Part shown: piece after piece, positions 52,228 to 64,000 of the stretch | Numbering within the stretch: the first letter of the stretch is position 1 | Layout: every line of letters starts with the position of its first letter | NCBI GenBank assembly: GCA_014529385.2 | Contig: CM043958.1 | Span: 76,271,169 to 76,335,168 of the forward strand | From: Adiantum capillus-veneris | Taxonomy: Eukaryota > Streptophyta > Polypodiopsida > Polypodiales > Pteridaceae | Direction of reading: 5' to 3' | Length of the DNA stretch: 64,000 nt | Notes under the pieces: model-generated | Told to the model about the DNA's origin: nothing | What the model saw: only the letters and a program-made list of their open reading frames with translations | Databases searched by the model: none | Made by a program: the position numbers and the translations under genes

Positions 52228-54124
52228 CTAAGGAGAACAATGCTTTCGAAAAGCTTAAAGAAAAGCTTATCTCTCAACCTGTGTTTACACTACCGGATAT
52301 CTCAAAACCATTTGAGGTCCAATGTGATGCTTGTGGTGATTGCCTTGGAGCTGTTTTGCTTCAAGAAGGGCACGCCATAGGCTATGAAAGTCGAAGGCTC
52401 AACCCTGTTGAGCAAGCTCTAGGTATATATGAAAAGGAACTCCTTGCAGTTCTACATGCCTTAGACTCATGGAGGCACTATTTATTGGGGACTCCTTTCA
52501 TTCTGCGAACGGATCACCAAAGTCTTAAGTACTTCATGACACAGACCAAGCTCTCCGACAAACAAATGAGGTGTGCAAATTTCCTTTCGCAATTTCATTT
52601 TCATATTGCTCACATTGCTGGCAAGCATAATCAAGTAGCAGATGCACTCTCAAGACGGCCGAGAGTGAATGCGGTTTCCATAGCAACTCACAATGATCTA
52701 TCTTCAATGATAGATGAGTATGCTATTGATCCCGATTTTAGAGATGTGATTTCAGCCCTTGCATTAGGGAATAAAGAAGAACCATTTACTTTACAAGATG
52801 GTTATCTTCTCTATGGCAATAGACTATGCGTTACTAACTCACTACGTGAGAAAGTAATGTATGAATCTCATGCTCCTCCTTACGCGGGGCATAGAGGGAT
52901 TCAGTCTACCCTAAAGGGAATTGAAACATATTTCTATTGGCCTACCATGAAAGTGAACATACAAGAGTATGTTTCTAAATGTGTGGTATGCCAAAAGACA
53001 AAATTTGATAGAGGGAAGCAACCTGGATTGCTTCAACCCTTGCCAATCCCTAATTCACCATGGGAGAGCATATCCATGGATTTTATCTTTGGATTGCCTA
53101 AGTCGATCCATGGGAATACGAGAATATGGACTATAGTAGACAGGTTCAGTAAACAAGATCATTTTATACCTGTCAAAAAGACTATCAAAGCCCATCAAAT
53201 GGCAACCCTCTTCATTTTACAAATTTTCAAGTACCATGGCTTGCCAATGTCCATACTGTCGGATAGAGATCCTAGAATGACCAGTAATTTTTGGAAGGGT
53301 CTCTTTGAGAATTTAGGGACAAGGCTAAACTTCTCTTCGGCCTATCATCCACAAACGGATGGCCAAAGTGAAATAGCTAACCTAACAATTCTCGATCTAC
53401 TAAAAGCCTATGTAACGGAAGTAGATCAAAGATCCCAATGGGAGAAGTACTTACCCTTAGTGGAGTATGCTTACAATAACACTGTACATACTTCCACAGG
53501 AAAAGCACCTTTCAAGGTAATTGAGGGAAGATCAAAAAGTCCCTTGCTACTTAAGGTACATGGGAAGATCTTCACTGCAGATGAGTATAGCCGAGACCTA
53601 CAAGAATCTTTTCAAAAGATTAAGGATGCTATCTCTATCTCACAACAAAGGCAAAAGGCTGCTGCTGACAAGCACAGAAGAGCCCAAGCCTTTAAAGAAA
53701 ATGATTGGGTCTTATTAAAATTTCCCAAGGCTCGATTAAGGCACACGACGGACAAGAATCCTATGGGACACCAAAAGTACTATGCTAAACTAGCAAAAAG
53801 GTACTATGGTCCCTTCCAGATTCTTAGGCCAATCAATGAGATGGCCTATCAACTCAAGTTTTCCAATCATTGGCTCATACACAATGCTTTCCATGTGAGC
53901 CTATTAAAGCCTTACAAAGGAGAGCCACCTCAAGAACCAACTACTGAAGACATTCTCTGAGTCCATTCTCCGAGTTGAAGACAAGGTACTAAGAGGCGGT
54001 AAGACTATCTGACAATATCTTATTAAGTTTAAGAATTATCCTTTTGAAGATGCTAGATGGATGCAAGGCATACAATTAAAGGATAACCTAAACCTTGTCA
54101 ATGCTTACAATGCTCCCCAAGAGT
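52228..54124 (+). CDS. CHR-2 RNase H, integrase and chromodomain
   Basis: The main frame 52281-53960 (559 codons) continues from the RT. RNase H has VQCDACGDCLG (D16), YEKELLAVLHAL and LRTDHQSLKYF. A tether follows, then the integrase zinc module (AGHRGIQSTLKG, CVVCQKTKFDRG), catalytic core SMDFIFGL, LSDRDPRM and TDGQSEIAN (acids present), and the GPY/F-like module YYGPFQILRPINEMAYQL. The frame breaks at 53958. The chromodomain follows at 54000-54124 with one stop: ACTATCTGACAATAT where CHR-1 has CGACGA, i.e. CpG transitions. The rest, QYLIKFKNYPFEDARWMQ, is intact. Confidence 0.92.
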
Positions 54125-54481
54125 AAGCAAATGTACAAAATGTTAAAAATGAACAAAGTTTTTGTCTTATAAGACTCTCTTTTTCTTTATTGTGCACAAA
54201 AATGAAGTAGTATGCATGCTTAGATCAAGTTTGCGGAGACGACGTCTCCCAAACACCAAGTAGAGCTTGTCACTCTACTATGGAAGATTGATAGGATTAA
54301 TGTGCATACATGCTTGCGGCAGCCTCAGGCTCTCAAGTGCCAAATGGACTAGTCATCCATTGTGGAATGATGTCGTAGGGTAACATAGGGATCCTCTACC
54401 CGCTAAGAAAAGGACTAATGAATATGCTTTATCTTCTCTACCCCATAGTCAAGGACGACTATGATTTCAAGAGAGAGGTAA
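54125..54481 (+). other. CHR-2 3' untranslated region and polypurine tract
   Basis: No ORF. It ends in CAAGAGAGAGGTAA directly before the LTR. Confidence 0.75.
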
Positions 54482-56070
54482 TGTCATAATAATCAATACC
54501 TAATTCTCCTAAATGATTTTCTCATGTTAAACTGATCATTTAATGTGGGGAAGTGCCAGGGGAGAAAAAGCTAGAATATTGGTTAAGCTAGCAGACCGGC
54601 CACAGTAGGGATCCAAAGGAGGGAAAATAGGGATCCAAATGGGGGGCCATCTGCAAAAGAGCCATGTGCAACAATGGGCTTAAAAGACCCTAAGGTTCAG
54701 CCCATTAAGACTTGTAGAATGCTAAGGTTCCAAAATTCAAAGGTTGTGTCCAAAGGTCAAGCATGGGGGGAATTGGATGCTTTGTGTGTGTCCCAAAAGT
54801 CTTTATCAATCCCTACAAAGGAGGGGGCGAGCCTTGGGAGTAGGGGATGAGAGAGAAACTCACACGCACAAACACAAGCTCCCTTTACACAAAGGGAATG
54901 AGGGACACATGTCAGCTCCCTAGCCCAGATGCCCACAAGGTGTACCCAATTCCTATTGGATGGCCTTGGAGGGGGACCAATGAGAATTAGGCTAGAGTAA
55001 ATCTAGCTTAATTAATTTAAAAACACTTAATAAAAGAACCAATGAGAATTAATCTCTCTAGAAGACTATTGGACAGTCTCCCAAGGGGTCCAATGAGCAT
55101 TCAGCAGCCCAATGGCTTGCCTGATTCCTATTGGCCAGGAGGCAAAGGGGTCCAATGAGAGTTTAGTTGCATTTATTAATTACATAAAGCTCTCACAAAA
55201 GCGGAAAGGGGGACACATGTCAGAAGGCTATCACTTATACTGCTTAATTATCATTGGCTAGGCCTAGGGAGGTCCAATGAGACTATAGCATGAGGAAATA
55301 GCAAGAGGGGTCGACCAAGAGAGAGAGGGGGCTGATTTTTGCAAGGCATTATCACACACACACTCACACAATCTCATGTGTGAAGAAAATAAGACTCTCT
55401 CTCCTTCTAAAGTTTAAATTGAAAGGTTACCACCTACTCCAAGCTTGTGAGAAGGGAGGCCTACACCAACAACTCTTGGCTTTGTGATGCAAATCCAACC
55501 AAGAGCCAAGCTTCAATGCATGCTCATCTCCTCTACCATGCTAATTACTAAGCTAAGCTATGCTAATATGAGTGATTATGTGAGAAGATGTACATCTTTC
55601 TCGTAAGAATACTCCTTCTTCCTCTCAATCTACTCTCATACCCTGCTAGCTCTCACCATCTTGGAAGGTGTGTGAGGTCTTGGGTCTGAGACCGGAGAGA
55701 ATTGATGTTGCGGTTGATAAGTGTTTTGCTTAGTGCATGAAGCTTTCATCTTCATTCCACTAGCTAGTCTTGAAGGAACACAAAGAATTGTATTGTACAA
55801 TGTCTCTCTTGATGGGAGAAACCATAATACAAAGCCTTTTGGAGGGGGAACCGGCTCCATGTAAATCCGGTCCTCAATTGTTGTCAATAGCTTAATTTCT
55901 CTCTCTTTTGAAAGTATTGTTCATGCTATCTAACTAGGTGTTATGCTTTTTGTTGCTCTCTCCACCCAAGCACTCTTGTAATTCTCATTAGGAATCTATT
56001 CTAATGAAATGCCCACTATGTTCATGCTAATTTCCGCTACACACAAGTTTTTAGGCCATTAAATGTTACA
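54482..56070 (+). repeat. CHR-2 3' LTR, full length
   Basis: 1589 bp, TGTCATAATAATC...AAATGTTACA. Reference copy for the family in this window. Confidence 0.93.
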
Positions 56071-57338
<1,268 letters not shown>

Positions 57339-57950
57339 TCATGGGCCTCTGAACTGCCTCAAACGCGAGCGATGATTGAAGGGCAAACTACTTTGTCCTT
57401 CCCTAAGTGCAGAAGGACAATCCCTCGTTTGAGACGCATTGCCTTGCAGCATGTGGAGAATGAGAAGCTTTAGATCCTTCGAAAAATAGCTTGAGTAGAT
57501 GGGAGCGTCATATCCCCATCGCTTAAGAATGTCCCCCATTGGTTTGTTTTTGGTGGTGGTAGGGAGGCACGCAAGGCTGAAAAACAACGGCAAGAGCTAT
57601 TGAGGGAAGCCATGGCACATGGTGATTGTAGCACTAGCTCTACTTCGATAGCTCCACATACGTCTCAGAGGCACTTCGAGTTTGAGGATGAGCACATGTT
57701 CGACATGGTGGACGAGTTGTTAATACATAAAGCCAATATATGCGAGAAGGATTGTAGACCATGCACTCAACGGGCACAAGTAGCGGAGGACAGGCTACTA
57801 TCAAGTGTCCAAACACCTCTACGATGGTGCACAATACTCGGTGCTCCGAGCATCGTTGAAACTCCTCAACTTGCAAGAAAAAATTCGTTGAAGCTATGCA
57901 AGTGTAGATGCACTCCTCTAGTAAGCCCTATTTATAGATTTTTATAAATT
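57339..57950 (+). other. Coding-like but unrecognised segment
   Basis: An open frame at 57600-57947 (115 codons) includes FEFEDEHMFDMVDELLIHKA and a Cys pair CEKDCRPC, preceded by other frames with similar composition back to 57330. It may be a decayed transposase or gene exon. No family identified. Confidence 0.25.
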
Positions 57951-58844
57951 GCACTCTCTTCTTAGTCTCCCTTACATTTGTACTAATTCTTTGTTTTGTT
58001 AAAGGCTAGGGTGGAGAGAGGCCACACATTTTTTTTAGGTCGCATGGACAGACACGAATTCATAGCCACTTGGTATGGAGTACGAGCGCATACATGCATG
58101 CGTCAATGATTGCATACTATACTACAATGAACACACGTGCTACCTCTTTGTGCGAAGAAGCACGCTACAAGACCAATGTGAGCGGACCTACCCCGCAAGA
58201 TATTGAAGAATTTTCCACTTATCTCGTGGATTCATCACATGTTTAAAAGCAAGTCTACAATGGAGCTTCTCACATGGCACGCCAACCACCACTCAAATAA
58301 TGGGATGATGCATATCCCTACCGATTCACCTACATGGAGACACACTGGAGGCTTGGGTCGGCAAGTGACGATGTCAATCCCTTTGGCACCAAATCTACAT
58401 CATGGAGCACTTGACCTATACTGATCATCAACCATAATATTCCACCATGGGAGACTACCAGAAAGGACAATATACTTCTTTCTTTTCTTGTGCCATGAAA
58501 GTACAAGTGACAAATATTGATGTTTATGCACAACTATCCTCACCTTGGAGACAATACAAAGAGAATGCTCAAATTTTAGAAATCTACAAGTCTTGACTTA
58601 TTCATGTACATACAAAATGATTCTCCTCGTCTTCATCATGATAGATCACATTAGATCTTGCTTTTCCCACAATTTCAACCATGAGCTCCCCCCTAGACAT
58701 ATTCATCTCCCAAATGTGGACTCTCAATTGCGATGCTCATTTCCACAATCTTGAGCATCAAGAGTCACATATCAGCTCCAAACCCCCACATGATATGTTT
58801 CTTTTGGTCCCAGAGGTCATAGTTGACCTTCGAGGACCATAATG

Positions 58845-58887
<43 letters not shown>

Positions 58888-59300
58888 CTAGTAGGCTTTG
58901 ATGAGGAAGATGGTATTGTTACTCATGTAAACACCAAAGAGATGCTACAAACATTGGCTTGTTCTGTTGAAAAAAGAATAAAGTGCTTTTTCTTACATGT
59001 ATTTGTATCAGTATTTCAATTGAGCAACGGGTGCAGGTTAAAATAATGTGTGTGTGTGTGTGTTTGGGGGGGGGGGGGGGGGGGGGGGGGGTGTTACTAG
59101 GAGATGTCATAAATATATTTTGATAAGGCATGCAAAAAAACATGTTTTAATCCTACCAGCTGTATGTTGTAGTTATGTAACACCAAAGGCTTCTCCATGC
59201 TACAACCCTCATCACTATATCACACGGGCATGGTCAAATGGATCAATGGGGGAGGAGGAAAATGCAGGGCGCGCCAATCGTGGACCATCAAATTTGACAA
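57951..59300. other. Unassigned intergenic sequence
   Basis: No gene recognised. CT microsatellite at 58848-58883; GT run at 59047-59063 followed by a run of about 26 G at 59066-59091, where base counts may be unreliable. Confidence 0.5.
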
Positions 59301-59303
59301 TCG

Positions 59304-59545
59304 CCCCGAATTTACTAGTCTAACCGAATTTACAAATTTACCCCGAATTTACTAATCGGCCCACATCTACAATATGAGATACTCGAATACCCTATATTTC
59401 AACGAACGCATACGGGCGTAGTGGTTAGTGCACATTGCTCGCCGTGGAGAGGTCGCGGGTTCAAGACGCCAGGTGTGGACTGCCCCGAATTTACTTGCCT
59501 ACTCGAATTTAGCATATGTCCCGAATTTACAAATGTGCATCTTAC
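59304..59545 (+). repeat. SINE-like tRNA-derived unit flanked by CCGAATTTAC repeats
   Basis: A tRNA-like head at about 59412-59472 has box A GCGTAGTGGTTAGTGC and box B GCGGGTTCAAGACGCC with a plausible T-arm. Both sides carry copies of CCGAATTTAC or close variants (three at 59304-59352, three at 59484-59531). It is probably a SINE in or with a small repeat; no poly-A tail seen. Confidence 0.45.
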
Positions 59546-59823
59546 GGTCCGAATCACCTCAACCGTAGATCCCATTTGAGCTGCCCGTGCGAGATAGTGT
59601 GGAGGATGCTCCAACCAAACAATGAACATTTCCAAATCCTTGTGTGTGATCTTGTGGTATGACATGGTTTGACATTTAGATGCAGACGCCATTTTGGGGG
59701 CAGAAAAATACATCATTGCTGCCCTGAATAAGATGAGTGACAACATGTGCTCAGATAAATTGTAAGGCCTGCTCAGCACAGTTCTTATGTGTGTATTAAT
59801 GATCATAGCTTCCTTTCAATGAC

Positions 59824-62213
59824 TTATGATTGAGTTGCCTCATGAGTACTTTTCAAACGTCCACATTTTAAATCATCCACAAGCTTCTCAAGGTTGGCCT
59901 TGGAGGAGCCATGGACGGCGTTGATGGCCACCTCCTTCCACTGTATGACATGCTTTCGGATCTCTCTGCCTTCATCACCTCTCATAATGGCAGTCATGGC
60001 CCATTGTGCATGCAAGCGCTCCACCTGCTGCACATTTGGCTTTAAAAGAGGCAAGCCCACTTTCCAGTCATGGACAATGCACTGCAGGTTGGTATTCTGG
60101 TCTGCTTGAAGAGGAAAGCCCAGCATCGGAACCCCATTACACAAGCTCTCCAAGACGGAGTTCCAGCCACAATGGGTAAGAAAAGCACCTACCACCCGGT
60201 GACCCAACACCGCAAGCTGAGGCGCCCATGAGATAACGCGACCTCTATCACAAGTTCTCTCAATGAAACCTTCTGGAAAAAGGTCCTCCACAGATTTCTT
60301 GTCAGGCAAAGCATCAGGCCGAATAACCCACAAAAAATTCAGCCCACTTGCCTCCAAACCATAAGCTAGCTCTTTGACTGCATCCTCTTCGATAGATGCA
60401 ACACTGCCAAATGATATGTAAAGAACAGAGGATTCTTGTTGCTCATCGAGCCAATATAAGCAAGAGGTGTCTTCTTGTAAGAGGCTAGCAGCTGGTGATT
60501 TTGTCGCATCAGAAAATGCACCCATCATGAACAGGGGACCGATGGGCTCTATCTTAAAACCAGCCTCTTTTCTCAGAGCTTCAACAACAGAGTTCTCTAG
60601 CTCGTAAATTGAGTTGACAAGAAGCCGATCTGCATGTTTGGCAGATTCATAAATAGAGAGAAAAAATTGGAACATCGGTTTGTTTGAAGGGTCCTCCTCA
60701 ACAATAATAGCTTTGGGTAGATCTCTGATGCAAAATGGAGACATCCCTGGGATAAAGTCCACTATTCTCTGCTTTGCTTCTGCATAATAAAAGAAAGAGG
60801 GTCATCCACTCCACCTGCTCACACGGAAACAACGAAGGTGATAGTATAAATGTGCATCCCAAGCCAAATCCAAAAATGTCATGATACTCACTTCCGAACT
60901 GAGGATGCCCCTATCACGAGGTATATTTGTATGAGGTATAACTGAGAACCGTACAAGGGAGCTCTTTCTAAAGCTAATATGAGGTCACAATATCACGAGC
61001 AAAAACATAGATGCTAAATAAGATACCATCCAATGGAAATTGAATGGAAAGTGAAAGGCGCAAGTCCAATGACTCTTAGTCAGAACCGGAGTCACCATGA
61101 AATGACGTATCGAGGCCAAAACGTTTCACCCTCGAAGCATGGTGTTCCACCACAAAACACTTCAGCCTAATGTTAGAGCACAGTACTGTAAACATGTACA
61201 AATGGATTTTCAAATGCCATAAAACTTAAAATAATGGTACCTTGTTGATAGCACAAGGGCATCTGTTTCGCTTGATCAGCAAACCATTTCAAGGCTCCAA
61301 CATTTCACCTGTGTGCACCCGCCGAAGGTGTTGCATGGTGACCATGCTCAATCCACGATTCATCCCAGGCATGATGTTAATTTTTTCTTTTGAGTGTCTT
61401 TCAGTTGGTGTCATAGTCACAGAAAATGGGCATTTTTGGGTTCTCGTTCCCGGTTATGCATTCCCGTTTACTGTTCCAGGCCCCATTCCATATGATGGTT
61501 GTGTGTACTGTACTATGTAGTCATACCGAATGGCAATTCCTGCCCGTTCCAGTTCCCTGCCCCCATGTTACGTTCCATGTGACTATGGTCCGTGTATCTA
61601 AGCTCTCATATTCTGATCCCTGAGGTTCCTATGGTACAACATACTCTTTCGAAACAATCTGGCGCTCTTCAAAAGGAGGTGACAGAAAGAGCTTACCTTC
61701 TCCAATTGCAGGGATGTATCCTCTGGCCACGAGCTGCGGGATATAAAACCCAATAGAAAATCCAGAAGCAGATCCGGTCCAGAGCATCATCCATGCTAGG
61801 CCAAATTTGACAGCCACATCGTGGCCCCAACCGATAAGGTTGTCGACAAGCAAACAGCATGGAGGCTGCTCCTCCTGCATCAGCTTGTACAGCAGCTCCT
61901 CCACGCCATTGCGAATGATATTGATGGAATTTAAAAAAGTACCTACTGGCACGTGTTGTGTGGGATCGACAGACATGCCATCCGGCACAACCTCGATGCG
62001 AATCTTCCCCTTCTCCGTATTCTGAGGTGGGTCCGATGGTGAAGAGCCCTTCGATGCAGAAGACAGGAGGGAGTGGGCACGTGCGGAGCGAACAAGAGTG
62101 ACAGAGACTCCGGAGGCAGCCAGATAGTTGGCAATGGAGATGAAGGGGTTGATGTGACCTTGTGCAGGTAATGGCACAAGCACCATATGGGGCGGCGCAT
62201 TCACCGTCTCCAT
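59824..62213 (-). CDS. Family-1 UDP-glycosyltransferase, two exons
   Basis: Likely intact host gene. Exon 1 is 62213-61697 and exon 2 is 60779-59824; the intron of 917 bp has GTAAGC at the donor and TTATGCAG at the acceptor, phase 1. Joined length is 1473 bases, 490 residues, normal for plant UGTs. The N-terminal domain starts METVNAPPHM and has PLPAQGHINPF with the catalytic His20 and the partner Asp124 in LLVDNL. The join restores the usual IVDFIPGM..IRDLP segment. The C-terminal domain has VLYISFGSVAS and a complete 44-residue PSPG sugar-donor box at 357-400 (WAPQLAVLGH ... HCGWNSVLES ... PLQADQ), with the final Gln typical of UDP-glucose users. It is a soluble cytosolic enzyme that would glucosylate a small molecule such as a phenolic, terpenoid or hormone; the acceptor cannot be read from sequence. 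No clear TATA; a CCAAT motif lies near 62352. Confidence 0.93.
60780..61696 (-). other. Intron of the UDP-glycosyltransferase gene
   Basis: 917 bp with consensus ends. No coding or mobile sequence recognised inside. Confidence 0.85.
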
Positions 62214-62674
62214 GAGATGTAGGAGAGAGTCGAATCCTCCGCAATGTAGAGATTCAGCCAGGAAAGAGAGAGTTTCTGTCTATCAACAGGAATCAACGCA
62301 ACTCTTTCGTCTCTTCAAACGGCAAGGACTGAATTTCTCACTTGGGAATTGACCAATGAATAAAGGTTAAAAGGCTCCATATGATTAGCACTTTAGGCCT
62401 TGCACGTACTTCAGTGCATTTCATCTACAAGCTGTTTCAATCTCCTACGGATCTCCAAACCATTCCAAGTTCCAACTTCAAACTCTCAAAGCTTCCTCGT
62501 CGTAGCTCCAATTGACGAGCCATAAGACATAGCTCCAATTGACGAGCCATAAGACAGGCATGTAGAGCTCGCAGTTCTAGTCCATAAACTTCCACTTGGG
62601 CTCACTTTAAACATACCCACTTTTAGCTTTAACAAGACAGTTTTTGGCCCTTTAAAGGTGCATCTGACATACAA
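62214..62674. other. Upstream region of the UGT gene with 27-bp tandem repeat
   Basis: Contains two direct copies of ATAGCTCCAATTGACGAGCC-type units near 62505-62560. No gene. The promoter of the UGT must lie here, but only a CCAAT-like motif is visible. Confidence 0.6.
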
Positions 62675-62677
62675 TTA

Positions 62678-62932
62678 GGCTGGGTTTAGACGAGGCTGGA
62701 GGAAGAAAGGCTTTCTGCAGGTCTACCGCCGCCTCGTCTGAACGGTGTTGGAGGAAGAAGAGCGAAAAATAGAGAGGTGGAAAGAGGCCAGCAGCTCTTT
62801 CGGGGGGGGTGGTGCCGGAAGAAAAATGGCGGACCCGGAGGAAGATGATACCTGCTGCAACAAATAGGCTTTTGCCACCCAGCTTAGACGCCCCTATGGG
62901 AAGCATTTCCGTCGCAGCGTCTGAACCGGCCC
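62678..62932. mobile_element. PIF/Harbinger-like MITE (Tourist type)
   Basis: 255 bp flanked by TTA on both sides (62675-62677, 62933-62935), the target typical of PIF/Harbinger. Terminal inverted repeats are GGCTGGGTTTAGACG at the left and, inverted, GGGCCGGTTCAGACG at the right. No coding capacity. Confidence 0.6.
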
Positions 62933-63013
62933 TTAACTTTAAACTTTAACTTTAACCGCCCCTATGGGAAGCATTTCCGTCGCAGCGTCTGAACCAGCGT
63001 CTGAACCGGCCCT
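62890..63013. repeat. Duplicated 3' end of the MITE
   Basis: The last 44 bp of the MITE plus its TTAACTTTAAACTT flank (starting CGCCCCTATGGGAAGCATTT) recur at 62958-63013, with a further short repeat of CAGCGTCTGAACC. A local tandem duplication after insertion is likely. Confidence 0.75.
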
Positions 63014-64000
63014 TAACTTTAAACTTGCTTGTTACCAAGCAAGTTTTTTGGCCTTTTAAAGGCGCATTTGGCATACAAGTAGCATTAAACTTGGCTTGTT
63101 ACCAAGCCCTGGTCACTCCTCAATAAACATATAGGCTTCAAATTAAGCCTAATTAACTCCAACTTCGTTCACCCTCATAGGGTACGATCATAGCGGGAAG
63201 CTCCATCAAGGCTCACATCACGTGGTTCTCTAATGATGCAAATACAATCATGGTTTGCTTGGTAGAGGGAGATGATTTTGTAGTTGTTGTCGAGGAGAGC
63301 AATGAGGAGGGAGTTGACTACTATATTCTTTGCTACACCATGGTGAAGGTTGCTTCAGTAATCCACTGTGGATGATTATTGTGAGCTATATAATGCACAT
63401 AGTATAGTTCTTTCAGGACATCATTTTTAGTACATGCGTGGTTGTGGACACTACTTCCACTTTGTACACAGTATGATGGTCAAAGGTGGCCATGCACTAC
63501 TCCCATTTAGTCCTTATTGTGAAGTTATGGCTTGAAAGGATTGTCATCCAAAAAAGGGGGGTATGGCTTGTGGTGCTTGCATCTGAATGATTATGAGAGC
63601 ACTATGGAGGATGTACGTAGTAGAGCAAGAGCTGGAGATCTAGCCGATGATATAAGTGCTCACTTGACAGCATTTGTGATCATGTACCCTAGCATATACC
63701 ACTTTCTTTGTAATCATTCCACTTGAATTAGCCCCTTCATTTATCTCACCTTTTGTTATCTTCATTTAGAAACCTATTATGGTATTTTTCTATAGTTGTA
63801 CCTTGTCTCATTGATCTGTAGTACATATTTACCTTTTATTGTATTGAATGAAGTTTCATTTTCAACTAACATTATGTCGGTCATGTGCCAAATTTTCATG
63901 GCTATCAAAACTATGTCGGTCCAAGATTGCACAATTGCCATATTTTTGTCGTGGGGTCTTAAATGAGCTTTGTGACCAAAATATGGTGATTGTGTAATCT
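63014..64000. other. Unassigned intergenic sequence
   Basis: No gene, LTR or repeat recognised. GGCCTTTAAAGG-like blocks occur at 62645 and 63050. Confidence 0.5.

Larger units (their letters stand above)
32703..56070 (+). mobile_element. CHR-2: chromovirus with two nested LTR elements
   Basis: Plus-strand element: 5' LTR (truncated, 32703-33547), PBS, gag, protease, RT split at 36698 by TAT-2, resumed at 46772-47021, split again by LARD-1, then RNase H, integrase, chromodomain (52228-54124), PPT and a full 3' LTR (54482-56070). The 844 bp of 5' LTR align with 55226-56070 with very few differences in the stretches compared by eye, so the copy is comparatively young. It is the best template for the family in this window. 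Confidence 0.92.

Noticed and set aside
59066-59091. Run of about 26 G
   Set aside because: Probably a simple homopolymer whose length may be a sequencing artefact; too little to call a structure.
61693-62244. 183-codon ORF overlapping UGT exon 1
   Set aside because: Out-of-frame shadow of the UGT coding sequence.

Overview
The window is nuclear DNA of a land plant with a large, transposon-rich genome. Supporting signs are nested LTR retrotransposons with plant-type chromovirus, Tat-like and Ty1/copia proteins, a CACTA transposon end, a small MITE, and one apparently intact plant family-1 UDP-glycosyltransferase gene with a spliceosomal intron. A fern or gymnosperm would fit, but the sequence does not decide between these and an angiosperm. 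No bacterial, organellar or CRISPR feature is present.

Layout. 1-894: 3' end of a CACTA transposon, including the spliced last two exons of an element gene. 895-17694: a minus-strand Ty3/gypsy chromovirus (here CHR-1), whose 3' LTR is split by the CACTA element and whose pol is split by a 9.8 kb Tat-like element (TAT-1, 2466-12275). 17695-20351: unassigned, with a long CT microsatellite. 20352-26408: two decayed Tat-like fragments in opposite orientation, fused end to end (TAT-3 plus, TAT-4 minus). 26409-28641: a SINE-like head, a tandem duplication and the 3' end of a Ty1/copia element, cut by a third chromovirus copy (CHR-3, 28642-31692). CHR-3 carries an 819 bp foldback element in its gag. 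31692-32703: an unrecognised 283-codon ORF and a 79 bp direct repeat. 32703-56070: plus-strand chromovirus CHR-2, interrupted by TAT-2 (36699-46771) and by LARD-1 (47027-52222), a non-autonomous LTR element which itself holds a probable solo LTR (48603-49460). 56071-59823: low-complexity and unassigned sequence with a SINE-like unit. 59824-62213: the UDP-glycosyltransferase gene on the minus strand. 62214-64000: a PIF/Harbinger-like MITE and otherwise nothing recognised.

How it works together. The only candidate host gene is the glycosyltransferase; almost everything else is mobile. Sister copies of the chromovirus serve as empty sites for each other, so the insertion points and target duplications of TAT-1, TAT-2, LARD-1 and the CACTA element can be read directly. 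Most nonsense changes that separate sister copies are C-to-T, as expected for methylated transposons.

The most novel signal is a family of about 70-codon ORFs in the leader between primer-binding site and gag of the Tat-like elements: two tandem paralogues in TAT-1 and TAT-2 and a diverged homologue in TAT-4, similar at protein level and without a recognised family.
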